Source: Portulaca oleracea
Lineage: Eukaryota; Streptophyta; Magnoliopsida; Caryophyllales; Portulacaceae
DNA: 64,000 bases
Assembly: GCA_029582165.1 (NCBI GenBank)
Contig: CM055870.1
Span: 43,197,513-43,261,512 of the forward strand
Direction: 5' to 3'
The notes beneath the pieces are model-generated. The model was not told the origin of the DNA. It ran no database searches and worked only from the letters and a program-made list of their open reading frames with translations. Numbering within the stretch: the first letter of the stretch is position 1; each line of letters opens with the position of its first letter. This document shows positions 58,601 through 64,000 of the stretch, in pieces. The position numbers were made by a program, and so were the translations under genes.

Positions 58601-61600
58601 GACCTGGGAGGGGTCGGGGCGTTACAGATGGTATTAGAGCCGACCTGCGCCCGTGACTTGCGCCAATGGATGGGAGATCCATGGGCTGTCACCTAGCGGA
58701 GCAAAGATTGTGGGGTGGATTGAGGCACAACAAGGACGTTGTGTGCTTAAGTGGGAGTGATTGTAACATTTTGGATATATGGTCAAGTGTGGCTTAAAGG
58801 GATTGAATGACTACTTATATCACCAAGGTGCACCTTCTTTTAAGGTAGTTCATCCGTTGTGAACTCCTCAATTAAGCATGGTCGGCTGGGAGTAGTCTCA
58901 GGAGGTCATACCTCCTAGGAAGTTTTCCCGAGGACAAAGCACACTGGAAAGATTTGTGGTGATTTGTGGGGCCAGTCAGCGATCCTTGAAGCCATTATCG
59001 GTAATGTCCACGGCCCGGGAGGGACCGGGGCGTTACACTGTTATTGTGGAAACATTTTTTTAGACTAACAATATTTGTAGTCTTTCTATCATAGAAACAT
59101 AAGCCAAACTATGTATTGTTTCCAATTTAAGTGTCATTGTTATCATATTGTACATGTTGAATATAGATTTGTTAATCGTCTCCTTTATGGGAAGTTTAAG
59201 ATGAATGTGTGTGCGTGTACATATATTGATATTGTAGTCTATAGATTTAACACGAAAAGAAAATAAATATATACCACTATACGAATGCGAGCTCTAGCCA
59301 AATCAGGTTGCTGAGGCAGCAATTCCACAGATTCAGGTGTACAATGCACACCATCAATGACTGTCCCAGAACTAATTGCTGCCAAATGTCGTTTATGGAC
59401 TTCACCACTAATAGTGGCAATATATCTGTATTTATGTGAATAGCACTTGGTAAGGCAACGATTCTGTTAATGATAATAACACTCCACTTGAGATATATGA
59501 AGTACCATACAAACACCAAAAGCAAACAAAAAAATAAAATATATTGCACAACCACTGATACACATTAATAGAGGTACACCATGAAGCTGCCAAATAAAGA
59601 TAAACTAAAACGATAGTTGAAATGCAAAAAACCTACAGAAGGGGAAAAACGTGTGAGAAAAGGACAGAACAAGCAGCAGTTGGAGGGCATAGAGGGAATG
59701 TTACAAGATGTACCTTACTATAGCTAAAATGAAGGGATTAATGTTGAATAAACATAGATGAAATAAATTATTGGCATACAACATCATGTTCCTCGTCCAC
59801 TCATAATCATATGCTGGGGCATAATATGTAAGCACTTAAGTCGAATGCTCAAATCAAATATGATACGGAACAATATAAGCATAACTAGGACTGATCAACA
59901 CAAAATAAATAAATGCCTTCTACATGGTAAAGGAGGTGTGCCGAGGAGGCTGCTTTCTGGAGAAGGAGACTGGGACAAAATACAGAACTAATGAGCACCA
60001 CTAGTGGAGAAAAAAGAGTTCTTATAATGATATATAGGTTATTAGAAATCAAGTATGATCGACATAGACCAATCTCATTCTCTAGGGCATGTTGAAGTGA
60101 AAAAACAAAAGGGTGAAGGCTCTTGTTTTGGCACAAGCAGTGTGGAGATCAACCACTCAAATCTCAATTCCTTGTATATAAGTTGCTAGAAATGAAGTAT
60201 GAGCCGCCATCAAAGAAGGAATTCCTGTGCACAATGATGCATATCAAGGGATTATCAATGCTTCCACAACTGATCCAGGGAACTTTCAAGTAGTGCCACC
60301 AATTAAGGAAAGAGATGTATCATTTTAGGGTTAAGTTTGCCAAAAACTAGTGCTTCTTATCTAGTTCAAGGCCACTATGACTACCTTGAATCAATGGGAA
60401 AGATACTCTTAAAGGTAGGACCCATTTTGTTCGAGGAGAAAGACATTATCTAGAAGAACATTGAAACAGATTTCAGGGTCCTTTGGAACTGATTTCAGTG
60501 TCCAATTACGCTAACCCCAATCCGGTTTCCACCAAGAACTGATTGTTTCTTGTTTGAGTCTTCTACCATATTTTGCTCCCTTTGTTCTTGCTACCACCAT
60601 CCTGCCTATTTGCTTAAGGGTCCAAGGGAGCTCATCCATGTATCAATGCAAGCTAGAAACCAAGCAGCTGCATGGCAAACCAAGCAAACACACTTCTTAC
60701 TTGCTTCCTATTGGCTGGATGATTACTGAAACTTATAAAGCTAATTTTCCTAGCTTACTTTGCATCCCGTAAGCCTAGCAATTATGACCAGTTCCTCATA
60801 CGTAATTGGTTGTATTATGAATAACTTTTTATGCTTTCAAAGCAATTAGTGCCTTAGTACCCAGATAAACATTACTCTTGATTCGCACCTAACTTACGCT
60901 GATTTCATGCTTTCATTTCGGCAGGAGAGTTTAGTTATTTATACCTCACTTCTCAACCTTGTAAACATGTAATTAGATGAATGAAAAACTTTAATTAACC
61001 GAGTGAAGGTTAGTTGAGAGGCATTCTTTATCCTTGACTGAATGAAGGGCTTGATGGTGAAGCCTTAGGTTGAGAGGTGATCTAATCTTTATCTCAACGA
61101 AATCCCTGGTTACTCGAATGTTAAGTTGTAACTGCATTCTCCAGCTTAATAACCCCATTTCCCTTGCTATTTGCGATTCCAGTGAACACTGAAATCCATC
61201 TTGACGCCCTACTTCTTGAGGTTTTTTTTTTATTCCAGTGTGTCTTGGTTGAACTTGTTTCAACTAATATAAATCAGATTGGTATCTACGCATAGCGCGG
61301 TTGTGTTTCAAGTAGTTTCCATTTTTCTCACTTTATGTTCCTTAGTTATAAAGAACCATAAAGCCTAAACACGTTCCCAGAAACAAGAAATCTAGACCCA
61401 CCAAAATAGCCTCCAAACATGTCCGAAAAGAGTGACACCTCAAGGGTTAGAATCCCTTCGGGTCTTACCCTTGAACAAACACGAGAGCTTAGGAGAGGTG
61501 AAGTCATTCACAAATTCCAACAACATTATCATTCCCTAACCCATGCTGTCAACAACATGATCACTAGGTTAGATAAGTTCTAGCCAAATTGAGGGATTAT

Positions 61601-63254
61601 CCAAGAGGAAGAGGAGGACGGAAAAGGAGTCCTAGTTCTACTAGAAATCATTCCACATCTCATTACAGTTCCTGTGATGATAGACCTAGGAGACCACCTA
61701 GGGGGATAAGGGATTATTTGAGAGAGATGGAATTTAACCTTCCAAAAATTTAGGGAAACATTGAATCGCGATTCATCTATTAAATGGATTCAAGCATTTG
61801 ATAGATTCTTTGAGATCAAAGAATAGTCAGATGAGGAAGCCTTCAATGTCTTAGTGTCAAACTTGCCAACTTGCGAATGCTAGGAAGCAAAACATTGCTT
61901 TATATACTCCTTTTCCTATTCCACACATTCCTTGGCACGACCTTAGCATGGCCTATGTCTTAGGTATTCCCCATATTGCTAGAGGTCATGATTGCATTCT
62001 TGTTGTTATGGATCAACTTTCTAAGATGGCACATTTTATCCCTTGTACTAAAACTGTGGATGCGTCTCACGTTGTTGGAATCTTCTTTAGGAAAATTGTT
62101 CATCTTCTCTTCTATTGTGTCTGATAGGGATGTTAAATTTGTGAGTCATTTCTGAAGAACTTTGTGGAAATAATTTAGCACTCGCTTGAAGTTTTCCGCT
62201 GATTTTCACCCTCAAATTACTGCAAGATGAGGTTGTCAACCAGAATCTAGGTTACCTTCTTAGGTGTCTTGCAAGTGAGAAGCATAGTGCGAAGTTTGAT
62301 TAGAAATAAATAAGTCTACTAGTAAATGTCCATTTGAAGTTGTGCATGGAGTTGTTCCTCAACTTCCTATTGTTAACATTGCCTATTCCACTTTTGTTTG
62401 TTGGACATTTCACATTTGAGTGTTAAATTGTGATGTTTTATTCTCTATTTTTTTTTTTAATCTCTTTTGGCCAATTACTTTGAGCTCATTTTTACTCTCT
62501 CATGTCTACAGCAGAGTTATGCTCTTTACTTCCTGTAGTTTTCTTCCAATTTAGGTTTCTACGTAAAATCTTGGTGATGGTGGATCTCTCTTATTATTCT
62601 AGTATTTTTCTTGATATTTACATTCCAAACATGCTTCCGAAGTATTCACTCTTAATTTTTATACCCAACAAGTAATATAAGAGCATTGACTCAAGGATAT
62701 CGACCATTACACGAATTTGGTGTTTGTGGAGTGATTTATTTATCTTGCTTTTCCGTGATTTGTTTTACATCTGATTTGAACTTTAATGTCCTAACAAATA
62801 TACCTCTACTTTAGCCTTTTATTGTTTGTATACCAAGAATGAGTTAAGTGGTGGTGTAGATTTCTAAGCCACTTAGAAAGAATTGTCGGTACTGGACTGC
62901 ACTTGGTGTAAAGCATAAGTTAATAAATAATAAGATATCGACAATGAACGAAAATAGAGGAGGCAAACCCAGAAATAAAATAATTATAAAAAAAACAATA
63001 ACAGACTGATTAGATTTTTGTCGACCCCTGCTTCAAACCGAACACAATACAGTAACACAGTTCTTGGGTCCGACTTAGCAATCCCTGCCTCTATATTAGA
63101 CTTCCACTTTTTTTTTTTTTTGCCAAAAGCGGGTACACATACAATAAATAGAGCCAAAGTAGATGTATACTAGTGTCCACTAATAAAGTCAGTATATTAG
63201 CATTCAATACCTCAAAAGTAGACTATATTCCCGTCTAGTAATTATAATAATAAT

Positions 63255-63290
<36 letters not shown>

Positions 63291-63317
63291 AATAATAATA
63301 ATAATAACAATAATAAC

Positions 63318-63349
<32 letters not shown>

Positions 63350-64000
63350 CAACAAAAGCAAAGGTTGGCTCCGAACTTGATGCTTTCCATCAATAAGATA
63401 CAAGCACTTGAGCCAAAAATAAATAAATATAGCAACAACCACCTCCCAGGTGAAACACGTTTAAGCGCGGTCTGGGGGATCCATATATAGGCAGCCTTCC
63501 CCCCGCGAACTAGAGTTCTTGGAGAGGCTGATTCCTGCGGACCCACAAAAGATTTTCAAAAACCAGCCAAAATAAATAAATAAATAAATAACATTACTTG
63601 CACAGCTGTGGCTAGAGAAAAAGTTACTCACTCTTTTGTTAAATTAGAAGATGGATGTGATACTCTTTGAGCAAAGTCACCTGGATAACAATAGTAACTC
63701 ATTTGTCAACATCTGATAAATCACACATAATACTTCCAAGATACCTGACAAGAATTTGCGCAAAGCGAATTGCAGATACCATCATTAGTCACAATAATCA
63801 ATCCAGTGGTGGCAACATCAAGGCGTCCAACTGTAAACAACCGCGGCTTTGGTTGTCCTGGATTCTTCTTATCCTTCATAAATATATTTCCAATGTTAGT
63901 ATAAAGAAGGCCACAAGGGAGTCAAACATAGAAACACAAAATGATGAAAATCACAAGGAGAAGCACCAATGAACTTACCCATTGCTTCAGAAAATCATCC
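49525..64000 (-). CDS. SVR1: plastid-type rRNA pseudouridine synthase, RsuA/RluB family (SVR1-like), partial
   Basis: Seven exons on the minus strand read in one continuous frame with GT-AG borders: 63979-64000 (partial), 63780-63873, 63632-63680, 59275-59425, 54816-54872, 53127-53182 and 49525-49612 with TAA. The protein part runs DDFLKQW, TVGRLDVATTGLIIVTND, DFAQRVSHPSSNLTKEYIA, GTVIDGVHCTPESVELLPQQ, VNEGRNHEVRELVKNAGLE, IHSLKRTRIGGFRLPIDLG and GKLVELKENELKALGW. This is the C-terminal catalytic domain of the RsuA/RluB pseudouridine synthases; the Asp of GRLD is the known catalytic residue. The closest plant protein I recall is SVR1, a chloroplast enzyme acting on plastid rRNA. The N-terminal targeting and S4-like region lies beyond the right edge. 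No stop or frameshift interrupts the 517 coding bases. Two introns are about 100 bp, the others 1.6-4.4 kb. The exact paralogue is uncertain. Confidence 0.85.
49613..53126. other. SVR1-like intron, 3.5 kb
   Basis: No clear transposon ends were found. The part at 50580-50740 is GC-richer with ACCGCCGCCAC and CCGCCGCCAGCCGGC phrases. A 127-codon plus-strand frame at 51313-51696 is low-complexity and resembles nothing I know. The T-rich and A-rich runs (52230, 51818) are unremarkable. Confidence 0.5.
53127..53182 (-). CDS. SVR1: SVR1-like exon IHSLKRTRIGG
   Basis: 56 bp between CAG and GTAAC. It reads IHSLKRTRIGGFRLPIDL plus two bases of a Gly codon. LKRxRIGGFRLP is strongly conserved in the family. 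Confidence 0.9.
53339..53878. mobile_element. MULE-type MITE in SVR1-like intron
   Basis: The 540-bp element has about 115-bp inverted terminal repeats (GGAAAATTTGATTATAATAA at left, matched at right) and a perfect 10-bp direct flank TTGATAAATT (53329-53338 and 53879-53888). The inner arms share CAGTTTGTATTCTGGTGGTC. Long TIR plus a 9-10-bp TSD fit a non-autonomous Mutator-like element. It is in an intron. Confidence 0.9.
54719..54746. repeat. (GA)n microsatellite
   Basis: Fourteen GA dinucleotides, about 70 bp downstream (in the direction of transcription) of the 54816-54872 exon. Confidence 0.95.
54816..54872 (-). CDS. SVR1: SVR1-like exon VNEGRNHEVRE
   Basis: 57 bp between CAG and GTAGGT, in phase 0 at both ends. 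It reads VNEGRNHEVRELVKNAGLE. EGRNHEVRELV is a hallmark of the RsuA/RluB group and interacts with the RNA substrate. Confidence 0.92.
55478..55493. repeat. poly-C tract
   Basis: A run of 16 C, followed by C-rich CCCACCCACAACC, in the 4.4-kb intron. Confidence 0.9.
55687..56296. mobile_element. non-autonomous hAT element in SVR1-like intron
   Basis: The 610-bp element has ends AGGGATGGAGCCA and the inverse of ATGGGTGGAGGCA. Matching subterminal blocks contain TAGGGTGGGCC. The 8-bp flank is AAGGATCT on the left and AAGGATCC on the right, one mismatch. The interior is AT-rich and non-coding. Confidence 0.75.
56297..58337 (+). pseudogene. Ty3/gypsy LTR-gag-protease remnant
   Basis: 56297-56640 looks like LTR sequence ending CATCACA, followed by a degenerate primer site TTGGTATTGGTGCT at 56640. 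Gag is frame-broken but readable: YTYEFEHLLSKCDLVEDEA, then TLVTYLSGLNDNISKVVDLN and FNSLAHKVELHNQLKGKG (57183 onward). A zinc knuckle RCYRCQGLRHIAHKCPNK lies at 57469-57522. The protease part, CTIIIEGGNYANVVSRTMVD (about 57740-57800), has Glu-Gly-Gly instead of the usual Asp-Gly-Gly. No polymerase follows. The remnant stops at the Cassandra element. It lies in the 4.4-kb intron, antisense to the host gene. Confidence 0.8.
58421..58510 (+). ncRNA. 5S-rRNA-like domain in Cassandra LTR 1
   Basis: It contains AACTATGCTTGGCTGGGAG (box A region), GAGTAGT (intermediate element) and GGGTGACCTCCTGGGAAGT (box C), in the order and spacing of the 5S internal polymerase III promoter. Box C is intact here. 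It is part of the LTR and not a ribosomal gene. Confidence 0.85.
58845..58930 (+). ncRNA. 5S-rRNA-like domain in Cassandra LTR 2
   Basis: It contains AATTAAGCATGGTCGGCTGG and GAGTAGT. Box C is altered to AGGTCATACCTCCTAGGAAG, so this copy has decayed more at box C than LTR 1 but is better at box A. Confidence 0.82.
59275..59425 (-). CDS. SVR1: SVR1-like exon YIATISG to RIRIV
   Basis: 151 bp from CAG to GTATAT. After one base of a split Glu codon it reads YIATISGEVHKRHLAAISSG, then TVIDGVHCTPESVELLPQQ and PDLARARIRIV. It ends in phase 0, which matches the next exon. Confidence 0.92.
59426..61270. other. SVR1-like intron sequence, possible gypsy LTR
   Basis: No credible frame. 60800-61270 leads directly into a primer-site-like sequence at about 61280 and is probably U5/R sequence of a gypsy LTR whose start I could not place. 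Confidence 0.4.
61271..62420 (+). pseudogene. Ty3/gypsy gag-integrase remnant with internal deletion
   Basis: A degenerate primer site TTGGTATCTACGC lies near 61280. Gag starts MSEKSDTSRVRIPSGLTLEQ at 61420 and includes KFQQHYHSLTHAVNNMI and KWIQAFDRFFEIKE. Near 61890 the sequence switches directly to the integrase core ALYTPFPIPHIPWHDLSMAY, then GHDCILVVMDQLSKMAHFIP and DASHVVGIFFRKIVHLL, followed by SDRDVKFVSHF. Protease, reverse transcriptase and RNase H are missing. Several stops are present. It lies in the 4.2-kb intron, antisense to the host gene. Confidence 0.8.
62421..63240. other. intron sequence, no gene recognised
   Basis: T-rich, with a 14-T run near 63108. No element ends were recognised. 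Confidence 0.4.
63241..63357. repeat. compound (AAT)n/(AAC)n microsatellite in intron
   Basis: AAT and AAC triplets alternate in blocks. Read in another frame on minus it gives a Leu-repeat frame, which is an artefact. Confidence 0.95.
63632..63680 (-). CDS. SVR1: SVR1-like exon DFAQRVSHPSSNLTK
   Basis: 49 bp between ATCCAG and GTGAGT. It completes a Gly codon, reads DFAQRVSHPSSNLTK, and leaves GA of a Glu codon completed in the 59275-59425 exon. The intron on its upstream side is only 99 bp. Confidence 0.9.
63780..63873 (-). CDS. SVR1: SVR1-like catalytic exon (GRLD)
   Basis: 94 bp between GAAG and GTATCT. It reads DKKNPGQPKPRLF, then TVGRLDVATTGLIIVTND, plus one base. The Asp of GRLD is the nucleophile of this synthase family. 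Confidence 0.93.
63979..64000 (-). CDS. SVR1: SVR1-like exon at window edge, partial
   Basis: It reads DDFLKQW up to the donor GTAAGT. The exon continues beyond the window, where the N-terminal part of the gene must lie. Confidence 0.8.

Larger units (their letters stand above)
58338..59037 (+). mobile_element. Cassandra TRIM with 5S-rRNA-derived LTRs
   Basis: LTRs 58338-58626 and 58762-59037 start TGTAACA and end GGGGCGTTACA. The 135-bp interior has a tRNA-Met primer site TGGTATTAGAGCC (58629-58641) directly after LTR 1 and a purine tract CTTAAGTGGGAGTGA just before LTR 2. Each LTR contains sequence matching the 3' two-thirds of plant 5S rRNA. This is the defining structure of Cassandra terminal-repeat retrotransposons in miniature, which have no coding capacity. 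GTTATT occurs directly at the left flank and 3 bp off the right end, so the TSD is unclear. It is antisense within the SVR1-like intron. Confidence 0.93.

Noticed and set aside
63242..63442. A frame with a long leucine run on the minus strand.
   Set aside because: It is a translation of the AAT/AAC microsatellite in an intron.
1..64000. CRISPR arrays, operons, phage or other prokaryotic systems, and endogenous pararetroviral sequence.
   Set aside because: No such signatures were seen. All repeats are explained by plant transposons, microsatellites or local duplications, and the only cellular gene is an intron-containing plant gene.

Overview
This is a piece of a plant nuclear genome, almost certainly a eudicot. 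It is AT-rich and low in genes. It holds plant-type transposons (Ty1/copia, Ty3/gypsy, PIF/Harbinger, hAT, CACTA, MULE, Stowaway, L1-like LINE and a Cassandra TRIM) and one host gene with GT-AG introns several kilobases long. I cannot name the species from the sequence alone.

Left part (1-7.4 kb): a trinucleotide microsatellite, a gypsy-like LTR end with a 33-bp triplicate, a reverse-strand solo LTR (1196-3217) that itself holds a hAT MITE (1287-2153, 8-bp TSD), and a decayed CACTA TNP2 transposase on the minus strand (4.0-6.3 kb).

Middle part (7.4-43.6 kb): a nested transposon complex built on three tandem copies of a 1.15-kb unit (starting at 7373, 15305 and 17488, ending at 37863). The copies show each other's empty sites. 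Unit 1 was split by a long-TIR, Pack-MULE-like element (8287-15071) carrying a fragment that resembles a plastid dicarboxylate translocator; that element was later hit by a copia retrotransposon (9663-14684). Unit 2 holds a solo LTR (15486-16286). Unit 3 was split by an 18.98-kb PIF/Harbinger element (17510-36490, TTA TSD). Its transposase gene is cut into four collinear pieces by a non-autonomous LTR element (21330-27206), a solo LTR (27377-28811) and a gag-protease-only gypsy element (29111-33595), each with a perfect 5-bp TSD. The tandem breakpoint lies inside a Stowaway-like MITE. The full copy of that MITE (37727-43591) was split by a hAT transposon (37930-43411, perfect 8-bp TSD), which also contains a LINE tail and a 101-bp-arm hairpin.

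Right part (43.6-64 kb): a copia gag/integrase remnant (44.6-46.2 kb), then the one credible host gene, on the minus strand from 49525 past the window end. It is a chloroplast-type RsuA/RluB-family rRNA pseudouridine synthase (SVR1-like). Seven exons here give a continuous reading frame with the GRLD catalytic motif. Three of its introns are 3.5-4.4 kb and one is 1.6 kb; they hold two gypsy remnants, two MITEs and a complete Cassandra TRIM with 5S-rRNA-derived LTRs (58338-59037).

All coordinates, splice sites and TSDs were read by eye. Family names rest on remembered motifs, not on database searches.
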